A DNA stretch of 64,000 bases. It comes from Smittia aterrima (lineage: Eukaryota > Arthropoda > Insecta > Diptera > Chironomidae). Below, in pieces: positions 47,101-60,344 of the stretch. The notes beneath the pieces were generated by a model. It was not told the DNA's origin. It worked only from the letters and a program-made list of their open reading frames with translations, and searched no databases. The translations under genes were made by a program, and so were the position numbers. The stretch lies in NCBI GenBank assembly GCA_033063855.1, contig CP093830.1, positions 2,294,854 through 2,358,853 on the forward strand. Reading direction: 5' to 3'. The stretch's first letter is position 1. Every line of letters begins with the position of its first letter.

Positions 47101-50100
47101 TCTGAAATTAAATTCGTGATGCCGTGTTTAAAGTGTCTGGAGAGTCTCCGATAGATTGTCCATGAAACGCGTAAAGTTTAAAAACCAAACAATGAGCTAA
47201 TGCCTTCTGGTTAAAATATTTCGCTGACTCATCAGCAAACGAGAGGCCCGAGCCACTAAACAAATACGACGAACGTAATCAACCGGCAGTTTCACAAATT
47301 CAATTATTTGATTAATGATGATAGGCGGAACATTTCGGTTACAAAGAACTTGTCGCTCGATTTTCGCTGTGATGACTAATTTCCCGTCTAATCCTTATCA
47401 GTTTCATGAACGGTTCGTTTGATTGTGTGCGACGTTATTAATGTTTTCATTGTTATTCCTATCGTCTTAGGGGAAAAAACAAAATCGTAATTCAGAGACA
47501 TTCACATTGTAGTCAAGAAAGCTACGACGGTCTCGAGCAGATTGCCATTTATTTATAAATTATGGTCTCGATCAATGCAATAAATAATTTGTTTCTCTGC
47601 TCGCTTGAGAGGAAAAGGGAAAATTACGCGAAAGTTATAAAGTTCTTATCGTTTAAAAGTCATTTATCGTTGTCGGGGGAGTTTCACTCTCGTTAAGCCG
47701 CTGGGAAGGCTGACAAGTTTTCTCCTAAAAGTCTTTTGTCGCGGAAGCCAAGCAAAGTTTAAAAAATTGATATTTATTCCTTCGATTAACTCGTTATTAG
47801 GCCCGGAAAGAAACAACTGGAGAGGGATCGTCGTGAAAAATTGCCAACAGTTAAGAATAAGTCTCTCTGACAAAATGATTCCTTAATTATTCCGTTTGCT
47901 GTTGATGTTCAGTGAATATTTCTAAAAGAATTTCCGGAAAAAGATTTGCATTTCTAAAACACGAGAGTCATAAAACTGTTTTTGCTTTATAACGAAGAAC
48001 GATTGGAAATTATTCTTTGAGCTTCTTCGTTTGAAAGCTAGTCAGGATGACTTTGTTGTGTTTACCTGCTTCCGTGACCGTCCAATTAGAGTCATTGCAT
48101 CATGAACACGAGAGAGCTTTGTGGCTTGCCTAATAATTCCGTCTTATCAGCTAAACGTGCTCTGTGGCTTAATTTATAGTCGACTTGAGTAGCAAAATGC
48201 ATGATTTACGACGTCGACTGACTCAAGAATAGCTTGAGTTGCGATAGCGACCGACTCGTTGCACTTTCTACAAAAATTTCCATTCCACTGTGGCTTCATT
48301 ATGTTTTTATGGTTCAAACTATAATCATCCCACTGGGTCAACTCTTACATCAGTAACAGAAATTTTGCTGTCGCCAGCTTCGACAGCAAACGCAGCGCAT
48401 TTTTTATTTCTGTCATCGAAAAAAATGAAAACTTCAGCAGCAGAAACAGAAACTAAATTATTATGAAACTAAATCATCAAATTGAATGTTTTTCTTGTCC
48501 GTTATGCGCTTCAGCGTTTCACTTTATGAATTATGCATCGCGGCTCTGGCTGGCGCTTTGCATTGAAGTGACGACGAGTGAAAACGAAAGGAAAGAGAAC
48601 GCGCGAGTCAAGAGAGGCTTGAGTCGATGAAGGGCCGAGTTGTTAGATAACTAAAGATTATTGATGAGCCTAAATAAACTTTCAGCAGCATCGTCTTGAA
48701 TCGTGGTTTGATTTTGCTAGCTACGCGCACGCAGTCGAAATAAACTTTGCGGGTCGATGTGGAATTAAAAATAGAAATTTGGGACGTCGTAGAAAAGGAA
48801 AATCAAAGTTTATTGAGTGTCGAGCAATTGTTTTCTGCTTTTATTGCGGCGAAAGTTTAAGTGAATCGAAATGCTTGTCGTTAATTTCCACGAAACAGGT
48901 GAATCAGAACCGTCATCTGATCACTCACTCGATTGCTGTGTGATGAATCGAATCGAATGAAAAAGAAAACTTCCTCAGCATTCCGAGCTCGAACAGATTA
49001 CAATGTTGCGATCGAGTTGGCGAGCTAAACGACGATGAAGCCCTATTTCCTCGGCTTTAATTGCAACGTGCAACGTTTTGCCACTAATTGATAACGTTGA
49101 AGAAATGTAGGACAAATTTCTGCGGGAAACTCACGAAAGCAAAGCCGAGAGAGATAACATTGATTAATTGTACTGTGAAATAAGTCACACGATGAACGCC
49201 GCTTTATTTCCTATGTCGCCAGATCAAACCCATCGGCATGGCGACTCTTAATCATGGTGCAATTATATGCCAGCAAAAAACCAGAGTTTGACAAGCGAGG
49301 GAAATCTGTGGCGTTTAGCAAAAGTTAATGCGCGTCGTGTTTGCGCTAATGCGAATGGGACGAGAGAGAAGAAAAAGAGGCAGAGACGATAATCGTCGTT
49401 CATAATGAGACACACAACTCAATCGGCAATTAAACTAGCATAAATTAAATTTAGCAAGCGACGGGTGTGATGCCGAAGAAGAGTGAAAGAGGTTGACTGA
49501 TGAGCTTTTGATATTTTTTCATGGGAAATGGCATTCGAGATAGTTTAAACTTTCCTTGGAATTCAAACTTAAACAGTTTAAGTTAAACTTCACGAAATTG
49601 CAGAGTTGACAGACATTGACATTGAGTAATAAAATCTGAGCTGGTGTCTGCCCACTAGAAACAGAAAATATTTATAGACAAACATTTTCATGTTTACTTC
49701 TCGAAGCGTGGACTTTTCTTCTTTGCATTTCGTGATAATCTTGTAAGCCATCAAACACGACGAGGACGACTCATAAGTTTGAATAGAAGAAAACTTCATT
49801 GACATCAACTACGAATCTTTCCTTTTGAAATATTTTGCGCAATTTTGTTTTCTTCGACACCAGCTCGGATGATCGCGTTTTTCAAGTGCCATCCGACGGT
49901 GCCGCGACATTTTTAAAAATAGGAGTTTTCGCTGAGAAAACATTTTTGGCGCAGTTTTCGATGAAATTTTAAAATCAAATTTTGTAGGACGCGAATTTGT
50001 TGAAATTTTAAAATGAAAAGACGCAGATTCACGAAAGTTTTTGATCGATTTTGAGATGAGTTCATTAAGGAATAATCTGAAGGGCTCACTTCAGAGATTG

Positions 50101-53100
50101 CGATATGAGAAATGAAATTATTTTGCATAAATTTACTCGTTGAATGGAAAAGTTAACGAAAAGAAAAATGGGCGAAGCCAACAACGACGACACTTCTGCA
50201 TAAATTTGAAAAGATTTACGAGATTTAGAGCAGACGCGAGACGTCTTGGATCGACCCGAGCGAAGGATATTTTTAAGTCGCGCAAACAGAGTTTAAGAAC
50301 TTTTCTACCCAAAATAAATTCAAATGTCCAAGGATTGATTAAATTAACCGTCGTTTCCAAATGTTTTCCGCCTTCGAAACATAAATTATCAGCGAAGCTG
50401 CCACTCAAAGCGGCCACAGATGCAAAGTGAGAAAGGGAGGAGAGCATTGACATTGGCAAATTAATAAAATTCCACTGCAGCGTGCCAAACATCCAAACAA
50501 CTCCAACTCAATCCCAGTGAGAACCAAACTCATTCTCCGGTCTGATCACGTTCACTGCAAGTCTCAAGCTTAATCCCATTCACAGGGCTCGGATTTTGTT
50601 CTTAAATTCCACTCACTTTGATTACACAAAAAATCCTCGCGAAATAGCTTTGAAATATCGAGCAAAAGTTTATTTTGGAATCGAATTCGAGTGGGTCAAA
50701 GCCCTTGAAAATTTCTTCTTTATTTTAATTCTGTTTCGTTAAAAGGGTTTTTTCGACGAACCAAAGCGATCAATTGCAAAGAATCATTCATAACAGAAAA
50801 GCCCTTCAGAGACTTTGATCAAAGAGTTGCATTTCTCGAATGTGTTTTTTTTTTCGAGGCAGTTTTAAAAATACCCAAAGCAAACATCGTTTCGAGTTTA
50901 AAAGCAAAGACGAACATTCCACTTAATTTTTTGCGATCATGCGAGTGGATGAAACGATAAACGGAGATTGCGTTTAATATGCGGAAAGCAAATAAATATT
51001 TTTATTTAATATTTAAAAGGCGCATCGCGTCTGAACTGAAATTTTTGAGCGAAATTTCCTAAGAGAAAATCAATAAACAATTTTAAAGTCACTCGACGGG
51101 AGTTTCGCGATGGTTCGCGGAAGAATGTTTTCGGGGTATAAAGAAAGGCTTAACACCAACTTTCCCGGCTTCGAAGCTTAAAGGAGAATGGCGTAATAAA
51201 TTACTTATTGTCCTCGTAATTAACGGGCTCGGGCAGAACGAAGGAAAGTTTCCGCTCGCGGATACAGCAATGTGCGTCAGAAAGGGCAACTTTCACTTTG
51301 ATGCTCATTTCTCTCGGTGGTCTGCATCGTTAAACTGCAAACAATCCTCGCAATCGACTCAAGCAGGAACAAAAGATCATCAAATGTTCTTCAGTCTCAA
51401 TGGAATTTCTCAACTTCTAGATTATTTCTATTCAAATGAAATGAGAAATGAGCAAAGTTCGTTCGGCCTCTTTAAAGTTTCCTAAAATGTACTTCATCAA
51501 ACTCAAGAAGTATTTGAAAGATTCAGGTGTTTCCTCGTTTCTATTTCTTACTCGGCAATGATTAAATAAAATTAATAATTCAAAAGCTTGTTTACGAGTC
51601 CGAGACCGTTGAGTTGAGATATTTTGTGAACCAAATTTCTAAGAGCACCTCAAAATATCCACACAGCTTCTGGCATTAAGCTACAATGTTGAAGTGTCGT
51701 TGCGGGATGGAGAGCAATAAACTGTCGTGTTTATGTTGCTTTAGTTTCGCTTCGAGACATTCGTGAAGCGAGAAAATGGTTTTAAGTTCTTTAAGCGGGA
51801 AGATTCTGCAGGAAAATTTCGTAAGTTATGTCGAGAGATTGAAAGAGAAATTTCTCACCAAAAGCAATCAAAGCGATCAATGATCCATTGACAGCTTTCC
51901 ATCGTTTCTCATGAATTCGAAGAAGAAGAGAAAAAAGTTACGCAACGTACCGATCATCCAAAAACATTTCAGTAATTTTTTTTCTCTCGCTCATTATTTT
52001 CTTCTGAGATTTATTTTGCTGAGAAAACAGAAAACTTGAAATCGACACTCAAACGAGACTCAACATTCATTAAGAACTTTTCGGTCAATTAGACTGGAAT
52101 AACAAAAATGATCCGAGGAGAGGAAATTGTTTCCGAGTTTTGAATAAACTGCATCAATTAAAAAGTTTAAACAAAACGAAGGAAATGAAAGAAACTCCGA
52201 CAGGAAAAAGAATTTTTATGCAGGAAGACGAAAATATTTTGCTTTTTGCATGGAACATTGAATAAGAATATTTTAATCAACAGACCGAGAAGCTCTAGCA
52301 AATTTGCTTTCGACAGCAAAACTCTTAGTCTGAATGGGAATTAATGATGATTTCTCTCTTACTAAAAGGAATTTTTTTATGACATAAAAATATGCTGAAC
52401 ATGATGAACTCTAATGTATTGATGGATGTTGTCGATCTTTCTCTGCTTCTCTCTCAGTTTCAAGCAAAAAGCGAGTGAATGGTCATAAACAGGCAATTAT
52501 GATGCACGCATAAGACGAAAGGCTTTTATGGTTTACTTAAGAAGGCTCTTTTGGAAATGAAAAGAGAGATTTAGGAGAGATTTCCGGCATCATGTCGAAT
52601 GTTTATAAAGCATTTGCGTTCCTTTGTGAGTTATGATGCCATCGGCGCGCCAAAGTCGTCCCGTTGATAGACATAAATCGCAGAGTCTGCGAGGAAATTA
52701 AATAAATAAACGTCACAGCTCACTGCGAAGACATCAAACGAGACTCTGTTATTTTACTCTGCAAGGCAAACAATCCGCTATAGCATAATCAATGTCGTAA
52801 ATAAGCTGCTGGTCTCCGAGTTCAAGGCACTCTCTGTCGGTTCATGAGAGATAACAAAACTATTTCAGGCAATTAAGTTGGTTTTCTATTAATTTTATTT
52901 ATCGAGATTTGCGATCGTGCTGGCACATAACAAAATTGCGTGGGCGGGAGAATTCGTTTGCATTCATTCGACGACTCATCAGATTTAACGAATAAACTCG
53001 TATTTCCAATTGTTTTCATCTCTTAACCGTCTCGTGATTTCCGAAAACAAATTCACGATAAATTGCGTTCATAAATAATTTTAAATCGCCGCTGATTGTC

Positions 53101-53149
53101 GCACAAGCACTTAATTTGTTTCTCTCTCTTTTTTTTTTGTCATTTGTAG
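41116..53149. other. Long non-coding region between the secreted-protein gene and Zasp52
   Basis: No coding exon supportable. The part from about 41116 to 42400 is GC-richer and is probably the promoter and 5'UTR of the minus-strand secreted-protein gene. About 43660-44110 is strongly purine-rich on the plus strand and ends in CAAG/GTGAGG (donor at 44109), which would fit an untranslated first exon of a plus-strand gene such as Zasp52. The rest shows only simple sequence and a short perfect hairpin at 48364-48390. Confidence 0.5.
48364..48390. repeat. Perfect 10-bp hairpin
   Basis: TTTGCTGTCG (48364-48373) and CGACAGCAAA (48381-48390) with a 7-nt loop. Confidence 0.9.
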
Positions 53150-53154
53150 GAAAC

Positions 53155-53259
53155 ATGGCGCAAGTAATTACAGCTCGTCTGTCGCGCAATGACGCACAGC
53201 CCTGGGGATTCCGTCTGCAAGGTGGAAAGGACTTCGGAACGCCGCTTGTAATCCAGAAA
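53155..53259 (+). CDS. Zasp52: First coding exon of Zasp52 (PDZ/LIM Z-disc protein)
   Basis: Zasp52 is the insect ALP/Enigma/ZASP family protein that anchors alpha-actinin at muscle Z-discs and supports integrin attachment sites. The exon encodes 35 residues: MAQVITARLSRNDAQPWGFR and then LQGGKDFGTPLVIQK, the start of the N-terminal PDZ domain. DAQPWGFRLQGG is the family's ligand-binding loop and matches the known fly protein closely. The acceptor TTTGTAG ends at 53149, five bases before the ATG, so at least one untranslated exon lies upstream. The donor GTGAGT starts at 53260 (phase 0). The next PDZ exon was not found before the window end, so the following intron is over 10 kb. Only this exon is present here. 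Confidence 0.88.
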
Positions 53260-56200
53260 GTGAGTAAACCTTTGAATTCCCTTCGCTCTTAGCTCAAGCT
53301 CATGTACAATGATCACAAAAGATTTGTTGTCACAATTTATTGACGCGTTGGGACCAAATGTTTTGACGAACAATATAAAAGAAAGTAAGCGAAATGAAGC
53401 AAAGCGAGCGTTGTGGGTAGAAATCTCGTTTGATAATTAAATTTACGACTCGTGGTTAACGACGAGCGTCGACTGTCAAGACGTTTATTTAATCGTGAAG
53501 AACGATTTTGGAAATTTGCTCACAAACCAAATCATTTCGGTGCAAGCTGCAATCTTCTTTATTTCGAATTGCTCGTTTGGGAAGAATGAAGTGAGAAAAG
53601 GTTTATGAGTCATCAGGGCGATTGCTGCAACTCCCAGACTGAGAAGAAATACCTGAAGCAATTCTGGTTTATGATGAGATCATAAAAACTTCAGCGGAAA
53701 GAGAAATCACAAAGATTACGTTCGGATATTTTCAGACGATTAACTCTTGAATTAAGAAGAACTCTTCTCTCGCTCTGAACTGATTTGCTTTCAAAAGTTT
53801 TCGTTATGAACCTTACAGATGATTCCCAGAAAAACGCTCCCGCTTCAATCAAAAGATCCGCAAAATGACTTTGTATGAAGAGCGAAATAAAATAATTAAT
53901 TCGGACATTGAGAAAGTTTCATTTCTGATTCTTGCATTTTTGACTTCATTGCTGGTTACGCTTTCAACTTCTGCCGCAATAAATTTGCTCAACACGAGAA
54001 ATTTGTAAATTTATTTGCTGGCCCGCTGAAGGGAAAGAAAGAATTACGAGCAGCAACCGAAAGTAATGGTTATTTAATACGTCAGTCTGTGGCTGTGGTC
54101 CAACTTGCAATTCGTTAACAAGCCACATATCATCATCAACTTCTTTTTTTTTTCGGGCATCGAACATTCGGGTCAAGATGCGATTTTCAATTTGCGTTCT
54201 TCATTCTTGACTCGAGAGAGAGAGTCGTTGATCCTGAAAAATGTCTCAAATTCCAATAAACAATTTGAATATTTGCTAAGAGGCCAAGTCGCTAACAAAA
54301 GCTGAGAAATTTATTGACGTTTCATGCAAATCGGAAGACAAGCCAATGCTCCTAGTCAATATCGCGTTATCAACTCGATGGAATTTCCCTCGACTCTATG
54401 CGTCATACCCAAACACGCAACCTGTCAACCGCTTACATTCCTATCCACTCATCCAGAATGCCGAGACATTTCAATGACTCACACTCTCTGGAATGCGAGC
54501 TTGAATGATCAAATACCGAAATAATGCATTTTAATACCTTTAAATGGAAATTGATACTGTGCCCTTATAAGAAGAGCGCATTAACGAAATGTCTTTTTTT
54601 TTCAGCAAGAAAGCGAGGCACTAAATAGAATTAAAAGCAAATAGAATGAACAGTTTGAGTATACAAACCTTGAAGGTTTTTTTTTCTCTTTTGTTGAATG
54701 AAAATTAGACATTCCTCAAAGTTCATGCGAATAAAAATCCCTCGAAACTAAGAAAACATTAATTTTTATTGTTGGTTGATTGTTGGCATAAAGAGAAGGA
54801 GGCCGAACACAACAGAAGAAGAAGAAGAAGAAAAGGGAAAAGGTAACAAAACCATAATAATTACAGATTGTTTACAAATAATTTATTGTCATCTGAGTTA
54901 TTGCTCTTTTTAAGATAAATGCGACGACAAAACAGAAAGCGCAAACTTTCCATGCTAGAAAGATTTCTCTGGTTTCAGTAAAAAGCATTTACGTTGATTA
55001 GAAAGATTGTAAGACCCGGGGCTGATGTTGTAGTACATTTCGGGGAGAAGATAAACGAGGTCGAATCTAGGATTTCGCTTTCGAATGAACTCAAAACAAC
55101 TTTGCACTGACTTGGCCTAGTTTCGTTGTTTCGATCTTCTGTGGCGCCAAAATGATGAAGTATTTCTCTCTAAAGGGAGCGATTCATCAATTAAGACACT
55201 TCCTCCTTCCTAATGAATTGAATCATCTCAGAGATGTTTCCTAATTAATTAAGCTTGTTAACTAGGTTGGTCAACTAAATCACGTCTCTTAATTCATGAA
55301 CCTCCCCCATTAAAACATTAGTTGATGCATCCCGAAGAGATCTGTCGATTTTATGACTAGACACGACCAACATTTCTCACTGTCGGTATGTTCTCTTGTG
55401 GCACAATCGGAGATTTCGTGCCGGTAGGTCGTCGCATCAGTTACATTTCGATGTTAGGAATGCGAAAGAGCGATCAAGCCGAATTCCATTAAATCATGTT
55501 CGCAAAAAGGCAAAAAGGAATTCATTGATGATAAATTGCAGACAATCGGAATTTCCTCGACAGCAGAAAAAAGAAATCAAGAAGATTGAATGAGATTCAA
55601 AGAGAACCTTGAAACAGTGAGGAGACGTCGAGGCAAAAAAATCCAAACGCATTGACAAATCCATCAATCATGTTGGCTTCCTCGTTTTGCGCTCTTCATT
55701 CCAGTTGAGCAGAGAAATGTCTTCATGGTGTCTGAGCTTGCGTGCGAAAACTTTATTTCACAGCAGACGGAACAATTCTTACGTTCTTGGAATGAAAGAT
55801 TCGTTGAGCTGCAATTTTTCATGGACATTAGACATGGTAAAACACTTTTGTGCGAGGGAGGCAAGCAACCGAAGCAATTCATTCACAGCCAAGGCTTATT
55901 ATCACGTCACGTTATCTCTCGGCCCTTAACGTTTCCGCTTTGCTTTTCTCTCTTCGCTTTGCCATATAAGAAATCGCAATATAAATTGCAGTAGACAAAT
56001 GACTCTTGAAGGCTTTGTAGGGCAAGTCTCATGCAATCTTCTTGAAATGTTTCTAACAAAAATAACTTCTTCAACCCTAAAGGTTTATGAATGAAGTAAG
56101 CGATCCATTTCGATTTGTCTACTTTGTTATTGCCAGCACGAATCATTGAGAAGCTCACGAGCCTTCAGTAAGATTTTCAAAATTTAATTTGCGAGCAAAC

Positions 56201-56278
56201 ATTTGTGCAAATTATTTTTACATTTGTCAATGAACATGAACGAGCCAATTCAATAATGTACGTGTCGATCACGTTGAA

Positions 56279-56536
56279 ATGGAAATTAAATTTCAGTTCA
56301 CATGGGAAGCGAAGGCTCACAAGCAGCAACTCGACATTAAGAAGACAGCAAAAAAAATTTACGAGAATGAAAAATGGTTTTTCTCGTTTGAGAATTTAAA
56401 TGGAGCATTACTAGAAAATAGTGAAATATCGTTGAATGACAAAACAAAACCCGAGCAGCGACAACAACAGAAAAAGCCTCGAGTCGAAGTTAAGACATTA
56501 AGCAGATCTAATACGGACATTAGTCACAGCTTTTAA
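56279..56536 (+). CDS. Possible small ORF or exon of 85 codons, unknown
   Basis: The frame is GC-richer than its surroundings and has a non-random look: a mixed helical N-terminal half, then Q/K/R-rich (RQQQKKPRVEVKTLSRSN). An AAATTTCAG just inside the start (ending at 56296) could be a splice acceptor, making it a terminal exon rather than a free ORF. No family is recognised and no partner exon was found. It could equally be a chance frame in the Zasp52 intron. Confidence 0.25.
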   Translation: MEIKFQFTWEAKAHKQQLDIKKTAKKIYENEKWFFSFENLNGALLENSEISLNDKTKPEQRQQQKKPRVEVKTLSRSNTDISHSF

Positions 56537-58366
56537 AGGCCGCAAATGCTTTAAGGTTTTTCTTTCTTTCCACGACTCTTTTTTTTATCGAAACTGAAGT
56601 GACCATTAAAGAGAATTAAAGAGAACCGGTTGCAAAGTTTTTCTGCTAATTCAATCTAATTAATTATTTACTGCGGATTCTTACAAGAAAACCTCTCGCT
56701 GGCTTGTTCGGTTAAAGTGTTTAATTTACAGATTAAATTGAGTTTCACTTCTCGACAAATGCACGACAATTAACAGCTAATGTTCCAGTGGAGTGAGTCG
56801 CTTGGTAATTGACGATAATGAATCGACTTTTGTCTCTCATCTGTCAATGTGACGACGTTAGTCTCGATGGTAATTTTAATATTCGATTATGAAGATTAAA
56901 TCTTTGTGAGTGATAACCGTAATTTGGACAAAGCCTAAATGAACTCGAGTGAATCTTAATTATACGATGAGACGACAAACAATGAATTAGCTTTCTTAAG
57001 AATAAATGAAATCTGAGCTCTATATTCGAGCTTCTTGAATACTTTCTCATGAACGTGATGAGAGGACTGCTCGAATATTCAGTCAAGAGAGTTCAGTTAC
57101 GACTCAAATCACAAACTATCCCCAAATGAATTTTTCCTATTCAATGGAAATTCCATTAAATTTTTTAATGGATCGGATGAATCGAATGCATCAGCTGCTT
57201 ATGCTAAAAGGTTCAACGACGAGAAGTTTATCTTCATCAGTTTGATGAACGTCTCATTTTCCTATTCGTCAAATTGTTGTCGTCTTTCAATTATTTTTTC
57301 TGCATTTAAATGTAGAAGTTAAACGAGTTGAAGGAAAACTTGAACTTCTCGTGAGCGACAAAATATTTGCCGGTGAATTAAAAGCACATGCACTGAACAT
57401 GAATAATTCATTTGCGGAACATTCTGCAAACAACGGACTCTTCTTGTTCTCTCATTTGACACGTAAATGTGAACATTTAAATGCAATTTATTTCCGTGAA
57501 ATGCAATTTGCTCACTCGTTTTAGGTTTCATTCAGTCATTCGTTGCCTTTTTTCGAGAAATCATTTCCAATCGAAATTAAATTGTTCTTTTGTTTCATTG
57601 CCGAAGTTTAATCGAGCACTTCTCGGTCGAAAGCTTTTTGCGTGATTGCCAACGGTCACTTGGGACATTATCATTGTTTTTCCTGCTCTTGAATATTTCA
57701 CGAGTCATTGAAGTGGATAAAGCTATTACGATTTCAAAGAGATTATCGGATTTTCAGTCTGTCTCGATGGGGATAACAACAGAAATCAATTCGGAAGCGA
57801 GCATTCATTGCATGTTCGTTGCTTTCTCGATATTGCACTGAGAGAGTTCGTTTGTGTGCTTTGAATGGTAATTTGAATTGACATTAAAGTTTCAAAAGTT
57901 CGAATTGCATTTTGATTTCAGAATTCTTTTGAGATCCGTCCAATATGAAACTTCATTCCTTCGAACTTTGTTGCTAACCTTGACATAATCTTAAGCTCAT
58001 TACGAAGCCTGTGGAGAAGACGAAGAGACTTAAAAGCAAAAGATCGTCGACCCAAACAATTATTTGCTTATTCTTTCGGTGAACTCCAAACGAAATGAGA
58101 AATAATTCTTCCACAAATCTTCGTCGTCTGCTGCCCGGATTAGGAAGCAAGAATTCTTGAATTCTCCTTTCAGGTTAGAAATAAATTTTCGTGTATCTAT
58201 CTCGGCGAGATAAATTTGCATTTCAAAACCAAACCGACGATCAAAATAACTGGCAATGAGTCATCAATCTCAGCTTTGATGTGTCAAGTTTATCGCTTAA
58301 TTATTTCATTTTTGTTTCGGGATGAAGTTTTAATTGGAAGTGATCAGTTGAACTATCGACTAAGTG

Positions 58367-58448
58367 CCGATGAAAAGTGAAATTTTATTAATTAACGCAT
58401 TCGATGTCATCACCGTGACATCACGATTAATTAAACATTTCACATCGG
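58367..58448. repeat. Long imperfect hairpin (82 nt)
   Basis: Paired blocks from outside in: CCGAT/ATCGG, GTGAAAT/ATTTCAC, TTAATTAA/TTAATTAA, then GATGTCA/TGACATC around the loop TCACCG. Bulges separate the blocks. Confidence 0.75.
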
Positions 58449-59927
58449 TGTCATCATCAATTAAGAATGTCGTGCCGATGTTGCTAGTTTTATTCGATGA
58501 AAGAGCCACACACGATATCACTTCGAATTCATCGATGTGGTGTCGTTGATTCGAGCGAAGAAGATGAAAACATTTTTACTGAATCATGGATTTCATGGAA
58601 TTTCCGACTAGACGCTGCTGATGAAACTGAAAGCTAATGGTCATATAAACAGCGATGGTTAAAATGCGAGTCCAAACACTCGTGTAGACAGACAAATGCT
58701 TGCAATTAACATTCGAATAAGATACTTTTCCTTCAACTCTTCGTCGTTTCTTTGAGTCCCAGTCTGTACAATGAAAGTAAATTTTCAACTCACGACGCAA
58801 CTCGAAAGCCTCATCACTTTGTAATACACTGGGCCTGAGTTTAATAAAAACAAAATTGATGAAACTGACAACAGAGAGTCGTAATCACGTCTGTTTACTG
58901 TCCAATGAATTCTCATTTATCTATTTTTCTGCTTCGCGCTGTTTGAAATCCTGCAGAATCGAAATGACAAAACGTTAGACTAAACACTTAAGTCTTAAGC
59001 ACTAAAGTTGTTGTTTTGATAAGATGCTTAATGCTGCTTTAGATTGTTTCTTTAATGACTTTACTTTTTCTTTAGAAATTCAGTTAAGTCGTTGATTTTG
59101 AAATCGCTTGCTGACCATTGACGCTTTCGACTTCAAGAGGTGACCGCGTAAGATTGGACCATTAGAGAGAAAACGAAGATTTAATGGATAGAAAAACTAC
59201 GGAATTACTGTCATCAAACGTTTCAAAGTGTGACGAGAAACAAAAACAAAAATCGATCCACAAACGGCTGGAAATATTTTCGTCGCTGATATTAAAAAAA
59301 AGTTGAAGTCATTTTATATGAAAAATTATTTGTTTGGGGAAAATTAAATGATGATGTCTCTTCGTTGGGATGATCTACGGCATTCTTGGGAAATAATATC
59401 TTAAGCATATTGTCCCCTCTTGAAAGAAAATGTTTGCTCGACACGAGAAAAGTGCCAAATTGTCTTCACCCCAACAAAACTCGAGTGAGTGATGTCGTGA
59501 AGCTGTTCAGTCTCACGCTCGATACGAAAACTTCCACGCACAACGGTTCCTCTTGCTCATTTTTCACTCGGAGCTTCAGCAAAATCTCGTCAGTTTCCGT
59601 TTTTCCTCCTCGAGCACTTTGCAAAATTATGAAAAAAATGTTCCAATTTTTTATGACTTTTTTTTATCGTGAGCTTCGCTGTGATGTGGGTCTCGTTGTT
59701 CGTGGGTGTTTGTTATAAATGTTGCAGACAAACGAGTTTCTCCTTGTGGATGCTTTCATTTGATGTTTAATTATTCTCACTTCAGACTTAGCTGAGATGG
59801 CAACGAGCTCGTTAATTATGCGTTTTATCCGCGGGCGATGAGCGATCATTTCACTTCTCAACGTCATAATTTTATTCGTTTCATAATCACAATTTGACGA
59901 ATTCACAGAAATTTATTGAAGGCTGTT

Positions 59928-60281
59928 TCAAAAATAACTCTGAATAGAACGAATTGAGCTTCGTGATGAATATTTGTTATTGACGTAGAAAGTTTGAACG
60001 CATTTGTCTGCTGAGTTTGTTTGTTTGACAGTTGGACCAATTGAACAAGTTGATAACTCGGGATTATCGAGAGCATATTGAAAGCCATATCCGAATCCAC
60101 TTCCAAAACCAATGCCGAGACCGTAGCCAACCTTAACTAACAGATTTTCCAAATAATTCCTTTTGCTTGATAAAACTATTAAGAGGCAGCAAGCACAGCA
60201 AAAGATTGTAATGATTGCGATTGAAATTAGCAAAGAAATTGCCATGATCCAGTCAATGACACTGTCTCGGGAGCCACACAT
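59928..60281 (-). CDS. Small membrane protein (117 aa) nested in the Zasp52 intron
   Basis: It starts MCGSRDSVIDW and has a strong membrane segment at about residues 11-38 (ISLLISIAIITIFCCACC), ending in SSKR. A second apolar stretch, GYGLGIGFGSGFGYGFQYAL (about 52-71), has Gly at every second position. The tail is Ser/Asn-rich and soluble. On the minus strand a 53-58 nt intron (donor GTGAGT from 60340, acceptor TTCAG at 60283-60288) lies in the 5'UTR just before the ATG, and an in-frame stop upstream fixes the start. AATAAA signals on the minus strand lie at 59912-59917 and 59871-59876. The glycine pattern recalls the gly-zipper membrane segments of MICOS Mic10, but that is resemblance only. 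No firm family. Confidence 0.65.
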   Translation of the reverse strand: MCGSRDSVIDWIMAISLLISIAIITIFCCACCLLIVLSSKRNYLENLLVKVGYGLGIGFGSGFGYGFQYALDNPELSTCSIGPTVKQTNSADKCVQTFYVNNKYSSRSSIRSIQSYF

Positions 60282-60282
60282 C

Positions 60283-60340
60283 CTGAACTGAAGATTAAAA
60301 GTTGTTTATTGCGCCACGATGACACACAACAGCCACTCAC
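60283..60340 (-). other. Short 5'UTR intron of the nested membrane-protein gene
   Basis: Minus strand: AAAG/GTGAGT ... TAATCTTCAG/TTCAG/GATG. Either of two AGs could be used (53 or 58 nt), typical for short dipteran introns. Confidence 0.55.
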
Positions 60341-60344
60341 CTTT

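Larger units (their letters stand above)
53260..59870 (+). other. Presumed Zasp52 first intron, left part
   Basis: No Zasp52 exon recognised. Apart from a possible small ORF at 56279-56536 and the long hairpin at 58367-58448, nothing supportable was seen. Confidence 0.55.
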
